The notes under the pieces: generated by a model | What the model was told of the DNA's origin: nothing | Databases searched by the model: none | The model's input: only the letters and a program-made list of their open reading frames with translations | Shown: positions 12,290-23,103 of the stretch, in pieces | How positions within the stretch are numbered: the stretch's first letter is position 1 | How the letters are laid out: each line of letters begins with the position of its first letter | Translations under genes and position numbers: made by a program | From: Nomia melanderi | Taxonomy: Eukaryota; Arthropoda; Insecta; Hymenoptera; Halictidae | Assembly (NCBI RefSeq): GCF_051020985.1 | Contig: NC_135002.1 | Coordinates: forward strand, 7,998,001 to 8,062,000 | Reading direction: 5' to 3' | DNA length: 64,000 bases

Positions 12290-12374
12290 GCGCAGTTAAT
12301 GGAAGATTCATTGAGTTTCCGACAGGCTAACGTCTCTAGATTAGATTCGAATGATTTCTCACCTTCGATTCAGG
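12290..12374. repeat. Direct repeat, right copy
   Basis: Partner of 11918-12010. It shares GCGCAG, GTTAATGGAAGATT, ATTGAG, a GATT(C)AG segment and ACCTTCGATT. About 70-75% identity by eye. Confidence 0.7.
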
Positions 12375-13209
12375 GAGTACGCTTTTGCGGAATGCGGAAG
12401 ATATTTAAGCAGAAGTGAACGGGAGAAAGAGGTGATAACTAAACATTTGAGTAAGTGAAGATAATTCGAAAAGAATACGTATTAGAAAAGTGAATGGCGC
12501 ACGATGGTCTAGAAAATTCCGATAGATTCTATTTCGATAGAGCATGAAGTTAAACAGTCTCATTAGCAGCTTCATCGGTATTCGGTCTGTGCGCTTGATA
12601 AAATCTATCCCTAACAAACCAGAACCAAGAGTTCCTCCTTATTACAAAAGCTACTCCCAGAACGTTTCTCAAGTTTGCTTAAAAACACTCCGACAAATTT
12701 CCACGGACTACAATGTGCCTCCAGTACCTCGTCCAATTAATCGACCAAAACCCAAGAGCCACGCTAACTAAGCTCGAACTAAATTAAAATCAGAATTAAC
12801 TGAAATCGACTCGTACCGAGCCAAAAGCCGGAGCTACTTCGAATTAACCCAGATTAAGCACGAAATATCCAACTTTCCCAATTTCTTCGACTTTCCAAAT
12901 CCACTCGGTTTACCTTCCGCCCTCCTTCACTGTTTTTCTCGTAAGAAAGTTATCGAACTAAATTTCTAAAACACCCAGTAGAGTCGCATGAACTCCTCGG
13001 CAACGAGCACAAACGTACAAAAAATCGTGAAGTTTCTTTAGAAAGACTGCAGGGAAACAAACCTTTTCAAACAAACCCATTGAACATAATCTTCGTATCC
13101 TTGAAGTTTCCGCAAAATCCTCGGCTTACATCAGTAAACTTTGATGTATTTGTTAACGCGTTGACAGCTGTTGACGAATGATAACACATTCTACAGAATA
13201 AAAATCATA
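12375..13209. other. Non-coding stretch, A/C-rich on the plus strand
   Basis: The segment 12600-12900 is strikingly A- and C-rich on the plus strand; line 12721-12780 counts A21 C21 G8 T10. The 75-codon ORF at 12544-12771 is basic and Pro-rich as a result, and I do not treat it as a gene. Nothing else is seen. Confidence 0.5.
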
Positions 13210-13441
13210 TTAACACGTTCCGTGCTACAGAAACTTCGATTATATTTTGCTCATGAACTGTATTGATTTTTTCAATAACATAATCAGTTATATTCAGGTT
13301 TTTAGTCATTTCTATGTATTTCGATATTGTTTCTTTGTTTTCACTGTTTCGTAACCACTAACAGTGACCATGTATTCGTTAAAAATATTTTCTTACAAAA
13401 ATTGGTGCCATACGTAGTACACGTGGCACGGAACGTGTTAA
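13210..13441. mobile_element. Type D TTAA element (MITE-like), 232 bp
   Basis: Bounded by TTAA at both ends, with perfect terminal inverted repeats: left TTAACACGTTCCGTGC, right GCACGGAACGTGTTAA. The interior is AT-rich and non-coding; a 64-codon ORF at 13327-13521 is chance. TTAA target sites with ends beginning CAC resemble known piggyBac-type elements. The TIRs are intact, which suggests a fairly recent insertion. Confidence 0.85.
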
Positions 13442-14240
13442 TTGCCGAGGTGAATTTTAAGACATCTCTACGTCTTATCTTCATATACTACAACTTTTAT
13501 ACTTTTCTAATCAAAATTTGATTCGCGTCAAATGTAATGATATAATTGTTTCATACGGAGATGATCAACATCGGCGTGAAAATCTGGTTCAGCTATAAAT
13601 TTCAATCGCCAGCTGTGGAAGTGTTAGCAAGCAAGATGTTTGCCTCGGATCCTTGCCACCCCATGGTCTCATCGACCTACAATTTTCAAACACCCTGCGC
13701 GCACGTCAAACGCAAGTCCTCGTCCTCGATGAATATGTGTTAATAGTCGTCGATGAGACCCGCTGCCGAAGAAGCCCCTCGAGGTTAAACTTTTATGCCC
13801 CGGCACACACCGTGACCCTGTCAGATTAGCACGACACCGTTCGCCGTGACGGCAGATGGCGACCGAGCGATCCCGTAACACTCAACGTCCCTCATTGTGG
13901 ATCTCGAAAGGAGAGAGGCCGCCACCCTGCGCCGAGACCAAACAGATTCGAAATTCGTTCGCCGGTACACACATTCACTTAAGAAGGGTCGAGGACGGAC
14001 AATTAACCGGCGGTTAGCACTCGTGAGTTGTTTCCCATAATCGAGCTAACGATCGCGTGTACACACGTGTGCGCATTGTCCGATCCGATAATCAGGCTAG
14101 TCCGCCGCGAGACGAAACTGGAGACTAAAAGAATAACTTCTCGTTACGCTTTTCCTCTTCGCAACTACACAAGAAATTCCACGAATTCGTCGAGCACAAA
14201 GTTGTACGAGACTTAATAAACTAATACTCCAAACAAGTTC
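13442..14240. other. Non-coding stretch, no gene seen
   Basis: Mixed sequence with small overlapping ORFs on both strands (13546-13743 plus, 13669-13881 minus), none recognisable. No repeat found. Confidence 0.5.
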
Positions 14241-16440
14241 ACCTTGCCTCGCAATATCGAGCCAAGAATTCTCGGGGCAGACTTCAAATATCGTAATAAA
14301 CATGAATATTGGTTCAGCGGCTTACGATCGATAAAAAGTCAAATTCATTTCGAACAGTTCCTACGTAAGCCGGTACACACACAAATAGATCTTCATAGAA
14401 ATCAATTTCTATCTTCACCCGAAACCATTCGTCCCACTCGTAAACATCGAAACTCTGATCGAAGTTCATTATCGCGCCCCAGCGACGAATCCCATCGTCC
14501 CAAAAGAAAACCGTCGAATCCGACCATCAACGCGACAAACATCCCGGCAAAAAGTACTCCGCCGCTACCGGAGCGAGAGTTCTCTCGGATATTTCTCGGT
14601 TTCAGTGACGGCGGTGCGCGTTTTAAATCCAGAACCGTGTAGCGTTTCGGGGGCGTCTCGGAGGAAACGCTCGAGTCGAAGGAAAGAAAAGCGGGGTAGA
14701 GATTCAACGGTTCGGAATCTCCATATCCTGCGGCTGCCTCTTCGAGTATATGAACGCGTCTGACGACACCGCGCGCGAGTCCCCCAGAATCACCCCGAGC
14801 GAGAATTCCGGCGGTTCCGGTTGGCCCCGGGGTTACCGAGAGACATCTTTTGCACTTGCCTTGTTCTCCGGCCCGCCTCCTTTCCAGCTGGTTAACCGTC
14901 GCCCGGAAATACGACGAAGACGCCGGATCGCGTGGGCTTGGCACGAATGGATTCCTTCGGCGCTCCCCCCCTCCCCCCTCCCTCCCCGCAGGAAAACCAC
15001 CGGCTTACCTCTGTCTCTTTCCATTCCTCTCACCCCTTTGAGAATTAAGTACGCTCCGCGAAGCGGTGCGGTCCGTTTCCGCTGATAATTCTTCCTTTTT
15101 TTCCTCTTTCACTCCTGCCGGCACTCGATTAACGCGGACAGCGTTACGCTTCATCGCGGCGACACAAGGAGCTCGGATATAGTAGCCGGAATAATTATTC
15201 AAATTGTCTACCGGTCTAATTCTATTCTGGTTGGAGGATTTGTCTCCGTACTTCTTTCCGGCCCTTTGCCGGGTTAAGCGCGGGCTCTGTGAAGTGTCTG
15301 CAATTTCGTTGTAATTTTGACCGCGGTTCACTTGGCTCTTTACACCTGTTTGCCAAGCTTGTATCTCGCTTCCAGTCCCGTGTATCCTCGAAATTGTAGA
15401 GCCAACTACCTATAAACCCGCTAAAACCCGATACTCGTTTATTTAGCTATTCACTGAACAGTAGTCATCGTAAGAAAAGCCGCTGCTCTAAGGCGATCCA
15501 ATTGAGGAAAGAAACACCCAACAATTCCCCGAAACCGTCGATACGAATTCCCCCGGCAATCCCCTCGACGACACTCGATTCATCCCACGGAAACCCCAAC
15601 GAGATCAAAGTATCCGACCGAGAGTAATAAACGTCTGTCCCGGTAACGAAGACGCTCGAACCATCCAGCAGTCCCCGGCAAGGTCTCTATCGAAATTCGA
15701 TGAAACATCGCAAACGTCTTGTTTACCGGCTTGACCGGTGGAATCAACTAACCATAACGTCTCAGTCTTCTCCCCCGGTGTCGATTTCACGGTGAGGCGA
15801 GGGGATAAAGGTCAAGCCGTAGGAACGCCGGCTTTTCCCCCGGAGCGCAATCAGCCCGGACGTCCGATTCCGTCCTTTTACGAGGTGCAATGGCCCCGCA
15901 CGGATCAGCCCCGAAGCGTCCCGCCTTTGAGTCCAACCCCTCTGTCTGTCGGCCAGGCGTCGGACGATGAAAGGGGATCGTCGGAAGAGAGGGCGAGAGA
16001 GAGAGTATCGCCTGGCGAAATACAGTGTGTGCACTTAGCATGTATCACGGGCTAAGTACGCGGCAATAATACCCCCGCAGCGTGCGTCGGGGCAAGGTGT
16101 ACCGGGCAATAAAGCGGGAACGTCGAGGCCGTGCTCGCCGGGGTGGGGCCGTGTAGTATTTTACTACGATGTAATTTCGCATGGTGTTTCCGAAGACCCT
16201 CGGGGCACGCGCTCGCGGCAAACGCGGCAACGAATGTCTCGTTTAAATTACGAGCCCGTGCGATACGCGCGGCGGCTCTGATTCGAGATCAGACACGAAT
16301 CAGCTAACGAATTTTCTATGGCCTCCGTGCGTGCGCCAGCCTGCTCGAAGAGTCGTGATTTATTCGCGTGTCGCGTGTCGCGTCGGGAATATGCTCCCCG
16401 GGAATAGGGGAATTTTGATGCTCGCCGCCTTGGCGATTGG
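14241..16440. other. Large GC-rich block
   Basis: The longest GC-rich block in the window. It holds the longest open frame (14402-14944 minus, 180 codons), plus others at 14244-14642, 14750-15085, 15738-16055 and their minus-strand shadows. They overlap in conflicting frames, are Arg/Pro/Ser-rich, and show no domain. I read this as stop-poor GC-rich DNA, perhaps regulatory. A C-rich tract lies at 14965-14995. A/C-rich plus-strand sequence lies to its left and T/G-rich sequence to its right. Confidence 0.45.
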
Positions 16441-16860
16441 AGTAATCATCTGGGGAAATTAACCGCTTGCACTGGCGGCTGAGGAATTGTTGAATGGGAT
16501 TGGATACGTTGGGTGGTGTTCTCTGCGGTGTTTTTTGGTCTTTAGTTTATTTATTTAGGTACATTGATTGTTTGTTTAGGTATTTATTTGATAGTGTAAT
16601 TGAATTTGATTTGTGTGTTAATGTCCGCGATAGTAAATGTGTTAATATTTTTTTTTTGGAAGGAATGATTTTTATGTGTGCCGATCGGTGGTTGAAATAG
16701 TTTCTACTACTGTGTTCAATTAATTGGTTTATTGCTGCTTTGTAAATTTGTATCGTTGTGGAAAAAGAGGAATGTAATGAAACTGTTGTTAATATGTTCG
16801 TTTCTGTTCCCTTGACGTCACGCGGTCAGATAATTGTTTGGGGTCGACCATTGTGAAGTT
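16441..16860. other. T/G-rich stretch right of the GC block
   Basis: Strong strand asymmetry: line 16501-16560 counts T31 G18 A6 C5. The 68-codon ORF at 16494-16700 looks hydrophobic only because of T-richness. No gene seen. This is the right-hand partner of the composition jump across the 14.2-16.4 kb block. Confidence 0.55.
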
Positions 16861-18895
16861 GTAAATTGCAATGATATAAACTATTCGTGAAACAATTGCA
16901 AATGCAATCGCAGAGTTTCAATGCGAAAGAAAGCCATTTTAGTGGAACGTAAACGACGATTCTCCGGGGGGGACAGGCAGAATGATTTTCCTTTACGAAT
17001 ATCCCCTGCTCTGTTTTATCAAAGTGCCTACGTGACTATAACACGAGGATCAGGCTTAAGGGTTTAGATCGTGGATTGAGGATAGTCGAAGGAGACCGTG
17101 GTGTCAGATCGTCCGGATAATCTAGGAAAAATAATTAAACTGTGTCCATTGGATAAACTGCTCCAACCTTAGCCTCTAATTCTTCTAAATTATTGTAACC
17201 ATCTAATTATTGGAAGCCTGAAATACCCGAACCTTTGTTCTTGAAGTGTCAATTTTAGTAGTGAACTGGACTTACCTAAAATGAAGGTAATTACAAGGCA
17301 CAAAAGGTTCCTCGAATAAATCACACTTTACCGTACAGAGATGTCAGTATATTAAAAAAACAATTTACATTGCTAATAAGGAAACAAAATATATAGATCA
17401 ATTAACCCATGTTTCGCCGCTTTCTTTTTTCTAACAGGCATTAATCATTCCATCTGCAGACTGCATAAAAGGCAATTCCAAAACCAGAGAAAATAGGAAT
17501 CAGAGATCGACTCTGGCATTCAAATATCACTCGGTGTGTAACGTTTGACGTTTAAAGCACGGTCGCGTTTAGTTTTGTATTATATACGGACGGTGCTTCC
17601 ACGCTCTGTTTAATCACGTATGGCGAAACAACGGCAGCGGCGACAACAACACTAGCAACAACAACAGCTGCTGGTCCAGAATTTTTTAAAAGGTCGCTCT
17701 GTTGCCGGCAGCGTGCTGATAAGGCAAAAAATATTCTCGTGGTCCGGACGATCGGTCAAAGGGAACGGGGACAAAGCCGGCAAAAGAGTATTCGATCTCC
17801 AGGTTTTCCTCTCCATTTTGTCGAAATTCATCCCCCCTAAGTGGAGCGTGCGCCCGCCGTTCGTATATGATCCGCGCCGGGAATTGTTAAACCAAAAGCG
17901 TGGTCTCGGGTCGATACGCGTCGAAATCGCGGAGAAAATTACGGAACGAATTTCCTTTCGCAATGAAAACAGAAACGGTTACCGCGCAACTCGGCGCCGT
18001 TCGCAACGCGGTTCTCGTTCTAACACGGTCCGCGAGTCGCAACAAAGGGAACGGTTTGACCCGACCTGACCGCCGCCATTTTTCGAAATTCCGCGCCGCT
18101 GTAATCCCGTCCGCGCGACCCAGCAACGACAAACGAACCGAATAATATGCGTTAACTTAATGAGATAACGTTGTTTTATGGGACGCGCGAACGGTTGACG
18201 CGACAAATTGCGTTCGCCGCAGCGATCCGTTTCGATTACTGTCAACGCGTACGATAGCCGGTGGATCACCGCGGAAAATGACGTATCTTCCGCGTCATAA
18301 ACGAGCGATATGATAAAGAATAGCAATAGAAATGAATATTAAACAGTTCCCTTCGCAAACGGTTTCATTAAATTCTTCTGTTGCGAGATAAACGCGCGAG
18401 ATCCTCCGACGAAGGAAAGCCCAGTAAAAGATAAAGCAAAGTGAATTATAATTGTACACGTCAAGAGGAAACACGCGTGCACAAGGTAAACTCGTCGTGT
18501 ATCTCGAAAATCGCAAGGAAAACATTATCCCGGGATTCCTTTTTCTTTTCATTCTCCCACGGACGTACAAGCCCGTCTCGCACATCCTGCGTTACAATGT
18601 AGTTCCTGAACTCATTTTCTTACGTATCTCGCCGCAGTTTTCCCGCTGCGTTGCGGAATGAAAATATTATAGTTGGCTGGCGGAGTTATTCGAGAGCCAG
18701 GGGAGAGTCGGTTTCTTCAATTTGCATGAAATTCCGGCTGCCAGATCAATTATCGCGAGCGAAGCGTCGCAACTTTATTCGCGGCGGTGAATACGTATTA
18801 AGCGGTAACATAAACTCGTTCCGTCGCGAGTGTAAACATGTTCTAATTCCAAGAATCCAATTACGAACTATTGAAAATACGCGTAACTTTACGCG
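16861..18895. other. Non-coding stretch around ratchet site 2
   Basis: Mixed sequence, with an imperfect CAA/CAG-rich microsatellite at 17630-17672. ORFs at 17652-18326 on both strands overlap in several frames and have no domains. Nothing gene-like apart from the splice-site pair at 17276. Confidence 0.5.
17266..17300 (-). promoter_or_regulatory. Ratchet point 2 (recursive splice site) candidate
   Basis: On the minus strand a pyrimidine-rich run, TTACCTTCATTTTAG, is followed directly by GTAAGT, the optimal donor. The AG|GT junction is 17276|17275. It lies 13.5 kb upstream, in the minus-strand sense, of ratchet point 1 and 25.3 kb downstream of ratchet point 3. That spacing fits stepwise removal of one very long intron. 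Confidence 0.6.
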
Positions 18896-19726
18896 GCTAC
18901 ATCCGGCTGACGAATGGGAAGGACGGGATACCTTTGATCGAAATTCAGTCTAGACTACAGAATCCAAGTCTCCAAAGTGGAAAAGTTGTATTTCGTCGAC
19001 CAAAATGGCCAGGATGCCAAGGGGTGCCTACTTGACTTAGCAGTGATGGGACTCTAGGTTGAGGTCTCTTCGGGACGAAGGCTACATCCGGCTGACGAAT
19101 GGGAAGGACGGGATACCTTTGATCGAAAATCAGTCTAGACTATAGAATCCAAATCTCCAAAGTGGAAAAGTTGGATTCCGTCGGCCAGAATGGCCAAGAT
19201 GGCAAGGGATGGCCATTTGATTTAGCAGTGATGGGACTCCAGGTCGAGGTCTCATGAGGCCGAAGGCTACAGCCGGCTGACCAGTGGGAAGTTCGGAATA
19301 CCTTTGGCAGAAAATGAGTCTAGACTATAGAATCCAGGTTTCCAAAGTGGTAAACTTGGATTCCGTCGGCCAGGATTGGTGGGAAGGCAAGGGGTAGCCA
19401 TTTGACTTAGCAGTGATGGGACTCCAGGTCGAGGTCTCGTGGGGCCGAAGGGCACAATCAGCTGACCAGTGGGAAGTTCGGAATACCTTTGGTAGAAAAT
19501 GAGTCTAGACTATAGAATCCAGGTTTCCAAAGTGGTAAACTTGGATTCCATCGGCCAGAATTTCCGGGAAGGCAAGGGGTAGCCATCTGACTTAGCAGTG
19601 ATGGGACTCCAGGTCGAGGTCTCGTCGGGACGAAGGCTACATCCGGCTGACGAATGGGAAGGTCGGGATACCTTTGGTAGAAAATGAGTCTAGACTATAG
19701 AATCCAAGTCTCCAAAGTGGAAAAGT
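18896..19726. repeat. Tandem minisatellite, 185-bp unit, 4.5 copies
   Basis: Units start at 18896, 19081, 19266, 19451 and 19636, exactly 185 bp apart; the last is cut at 19726. Each opens near GCTACATCCGGCTGACGA and contains GTCTAGACTAYAGAATCC and TTAGCAGTGATGGGACTC. Copies differ at scattered bases, but the period is unbroken. The unit is GC-richer than its surroundings and stop-containing on both strands. The period is close to a nucleosome repeat length. Confidence 0.95.
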
Positions 19727-19872
19727 AACTTTTGATATATTTGTTTTTGTTCATCTTATTTCGACTTTGCCTGTAAATATGCTAAAATCCTTGAAATCTG
19801 TGAAATATATTTTAGTTTCTACTAAAATTGTATCGTAATAGTAACTACGTTTTACTTTATGACTAGTACGCT

Positions 19873-19976
19873 CGTCACAAAGAAACGGCAACTTTTTACG
19901 TTGCGACGAGTGTATGCGTCACGAAGGGACGACAACTTTTTACGTTGTGATAAGTGTACTCGTCACACGCAGGACG
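19873..19976. repeat. 44-bp tandem repeat, two copies plus partial
   Basis: Units start CGTCAC at 19873 and 19917, with a third partial from 19961. Shared core is CAACTTTTTACGTTG followed by a GT-rich tail. Each unit holds its own small inverted repeat (ACGAG/CTCGT type). Confidence 0.85.
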
Positions 19977-20010
19977 AACTGATTAAACTCAACATTGCGG
20001 TTTCACTGCT

Positions 20011-20322
20011 TCAGAAAAATAGTGATACAAGAAGAATGTTGAAAATATCCGAATATATTTGTTTCGATCCAGTGTTACGTCGAACGTAAACCAAACGGTC
20101 CCGTGATGCCACGAGGGTGAAAGGGGTGGGTGAAGCGTACACCTGGCGCGGCTCTTGAGGCTCGTCAGCGTCGGGCGCAATGACGAGCTGCGATTCAATG
20201 GTCGGATTCACCGAGTACCGTCCACGCACCTCTCGAGAGAGAACAGGCGAGGAAGCTCCCGTTTGAGGAAACGAGACGTCCACAAAGGGTCGGTGAAAGA
20301 AATTAAACGGAGCCTGATTCAA
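20011..20322 (-). CDS. Unassigned open frame, weak candidate
   Basis: About 103 codons without a stop, in a GC-rich patch right of the minisatellite, opening from a TTG rather than an ATG. Composition is protein-like: an aromatic start (F-N-F-F-H-R-P-F), an acidic D-A-D-E-P-Q-E-P segment and an R-L-V-Y-V-R-R end. I recognise no domain, signal peptide or membrane segment. If real, it would be an internal exon, but the upstream TTAG (minus strand) lacks a good pyrimidine tract and no convincing donor is seen. Chance openness in GC-rich DNA is the main alternative. Confidence 0.15.
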   Translation of the reverse strand: MNQAPFNFFHRPFVDVSFPQTGASSPVLSREVRGRYSVNPTIESQLVIAPDADEPQEPRQVYASPTPFTLVASRDRLVYVRRNTGSKQIYSDIFNILLVSLFF

Positions 20323-21746
20323 CGTTGCTAATCAATCTTCCCGGTTCGTCGACATTCGTAAACGTCGGACTAAACCGAATTGAACGCAAACAGAGACGGA
20401 TAATGATTGAATTACCGAGAATCACAAGAATTCTTGTTTCTATCAGGTAAATTGGAAGAACTCGATGCTGCAGTCGAATAATGTCACTAACAAAGACAAA
20501 TTTGTATTAAAATTGGTATTCAATCTACTAAGAAGCCCAGCATATTACAATTACAATGTTTTGAAATACAAACGGTTTTACAGAGAGTTTTGTTTTGAAA
20601 GCTACATAATTAGGGGAGTTTTCTTAATCAAAACTTATTAATACATGGCAGAGTGCACAAAGTAAATAAAACATTGATTCATAGTTTTTCTAAATATTCT
20701 TTGCCATTTTGTCGTCTCGAATTCGATTCATTTTTGAGTAAAACTATAATCGGAATGATTAATAATATTTTCCGAATTTCCTGAGAGTCGACTCATGATC
20801 GAGCCATTTGAAATTTGATTAAGCGTCTTCCGATTTTGTTTTCGAGGAAAAGAGAGAATTACATTACACGATAATACGGACGGTATATTTTTCTGTCGTT
20901 CCACGTATTTTCGCGACGACCACTTGAAACCAGTGGCTTTCCCATCCGAGCGACACGTGTCCATTTTATCCTTTATCCGTTGGTGGTTCCTAGAACCGGA
21001 ATCGGGTAACCGATACGTTCTATATAGAGGAGTTGTTATTTATTGACGTTCTTTTGGCATCCGAGCTGAGCACAATTGAAGCTCGCTACTTTTATCTATT
21101 TTCTCGGTTTTCATCGAATGTATGGCCGTCTCAAGTAGATCCATTATTTATTTTATTATTTCCCGGGATCCCGCACCGGCTCTTTCTCGATCACATTGAA
21201 TCCGTCAACGTTTTGCCGGTAATCACTTTCAAACGGTTAAACAGCTATTAATAAAAATTGTTTTCAATAAAACCTTCGGTAAAGCTATATATATGAAAAT
21301 TTGCTGGCATAATCCGCATTGATGCAGTGCCATTTGAATTTAAAACATATTCTCACTCTTTTGTTTGCAAGACTCAGAACTTATCACGGATTATAGAGTT
21401 TCGGATACATGAAAAAATGACCGGTGAAGAGGAATGTTTTGTTAATGACGCCGTTATTCAATGAAAATACGTATAAAGTATTAAAAAATTACAGTGAAAG
21501 CTGAATGGAATCAAATGAAATAACCAAACTTCTATGAATATTTCGTGAATATCGCTCCAATTATCCGTCGGTTGTATAACATTTCGTATAAAACATTTTC
21601 CGCTCTGTATCCATCTAATTTTAATGTTTCCAACCGTAGGTGCGCCGCTTTTTGAAATACTATTTTAATATCAAAGAATATTACGAAACACGTATTATTT
21701 CGATATTGATTTTATCGAGCAATTTGTTTAGAGACTTTATTAGACA
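20323..21746. other. Non-coding stretch, no gene seen
   Basis: AT-rich. A plus-strand TATCAG|GTAAAT pair at 20443-20452 was considered as a splice site and rejected. ORFs at 20728-20964 (minus) and 21033-21251 (plus) are unremarkable. Confidence 0.5.
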
Positions 21747-22169
21747 ATGATAAAGTTTATTAAGGGAGTCCCACTTTTAATTTCCGCAAGAACCGCAACG
21801 GTTGCATGTGCAGCGAACCCGATACCAATAAAAAATTCTCCAGCGTTTAAATCAGTTCGAATTTTCTCGGGCTCGGACTGTAAAATTTCGTCTATCGAGG
21901 TACCATTAATTGAGAACGCCGAACGTAGAATCATCTATTACATGGAAAATCGATTGCTCGAAATATCTCTTGCGGCCTATAAAAGCGTAATAATTAATCC
22001 GCGAGTCTCGATAAAATACTGTCCCTGCCTCGACAGTGGGGAAAAAATCGCGCACGTGTCGCTCGATTTCAGCTGGCGAAAGATAAAACGAACGAAAAAG
22101 AACGCGAACAACGAAACGATTTCGGAAGAGGTAAAATTAGCTGCGGCGGCGTTCGCACGAAGTTATTAG
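21747..22169 (+). CDS. Unassigned open frame of 140 codons, weak candidate
   Basis: The second longest plus-strand frame, ATG at 21747 to a stop at 22167-22169. It starts with a hydrophobic stretch (residues about 4-25) that could mimic a signal or anchor, has two close cysteines near residue 93 (C-P-C), and a basic R-K-I-K-R-T-K-K segment near residue 110. No domain recognised. The opposite strand is open over 21740-21934 with an equally protein-like reading, which weakens the case. No promoter or splice context seen. Most likely chance. Confidence 0.15.
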   Translation: MIKFIKGVPLLISARTATVACAANPIPIKNSPAFKSVRIFSGSDCKISSIEVPLIENAERRIIYYMENRLLEISLAAYKSVIINPRVSIKYCPCLDSGEKIAHVSLDFSWRKIKRTKKNANNETISEEVKLAAAAFARSY

Positions 22170-22876
22170 GGTATGAATATTTCGCCGCTTGTCTGTGTAA
22201 TTAATCGAGCGATTACAACGTTGCAGGCGATTCCGTTAATGCCGAAAGGGGGCCCTTTGAACGGCGAAAAAATGAAATTTCGAAGCGACCGTTGCGGGGA
22301 CCGCTCATAAAAATGGATGAAATTAATAGCAAGCAGTCAGACTTGATGTAGTGCGAGCGCATGTTCCGAACATTGAATACATTTCGCCCCGGCGGTTGAT
22401 CGATTATGCAAAACAATTTGTTCGCCGCTTGTTTCATGGTATCTCGGACACGGTGGTATTTAATTTGCAAATAAATTTCAGCAAACGAATTCGTGATTTC
22501 ATATCCGTGTTCATTAGGCGTACAAAGGGAAGCCGCGCTGTCTATCGGGAGTAAAATACCCGGTTACAAGTCTGTTGCATTCGCATTGAAAAATGTAATC
22601 GCAATTTCCGATTAAACGCTGCATTTTCATTTTCCGTCAAAGACTCCTGCAGTATCCTGTCCTCTAACGTTGGGGGAACATCTCTGAAAGAGACGATTCT
22701 TTTATATGTGATTCCATTTGTAACGAGTGTTTGAAGCGCACCTTTAAAGTGTAAAACACAAGAGTTTACTAAGAAAAAGGAAGTTTAATCGGGGAAGAGA
22801 ATATCAATGTACCTTATATTTTTGTAAATTGTTGTACAACAAATGTTCAAATTGAGAAGGCAGAAAACCGTCCCCT
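22170..22876. other. Non-coding stretch, no gene seen
   Basis: Mixed composition with small overlapping ORFs at 22213-22554. Nothing recognised. Confidence 0.5.
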
Positions 22877-23103
22877 TTAACCCTAAAACTACCGAGCAGT
22901 TAAATCGAGTGTTCGACATGTTTCTGTAGCAATTCCAAGAGTGCATGTATCCAGACATTAATCGAAGCACAATTCAGTTTGCACGATGCTAAATAAATTT
23001 CTTTAATAATTTCTCAAAGGAACATTTGTTACCTTTTCAATAATTGCACAAAGAAGACATCAGGAATGGATCACTTTAACCCGTCTGATAGTTCTAGCGT
23101 TAC
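22877..23103 (+). mobile_element. Type B TTAA MITE, copy 2
   Basis: The left end is TTAACCCTAAAACTACCGAG. Internal marks are CCAAGAGTGCATG, TTTAATAATTTCTCA and a CATCAGGAATGG segment. The right end is CCGTCTGATAGTTCTAGCGT, with the final TTAA worn to TTAC. About 227 bp, full length for the family. The minus ORF at 22785-22970 crosses its edge and is spurious. Confidence 0.85.

Noticed and set aside
14402..14944. Longest ORF in the window (180 codons, minus)
   Set aside because: Lies in GC-rich, stop-poor DNA with competing frames on both strands and shows no domain, signal or splice context.
18896..19726. Possible CRISPR-like array
   Set aside because: Units are contiguous 185-bp repeats with no short repeat and unique spacer alternation; this is a minisatellite.
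20428..20455. Plus-strand TTTCTATCAG|GTAAAT pair
   Set aside because: Good acceptor but the donor lacks G5 and T6; no exon context.
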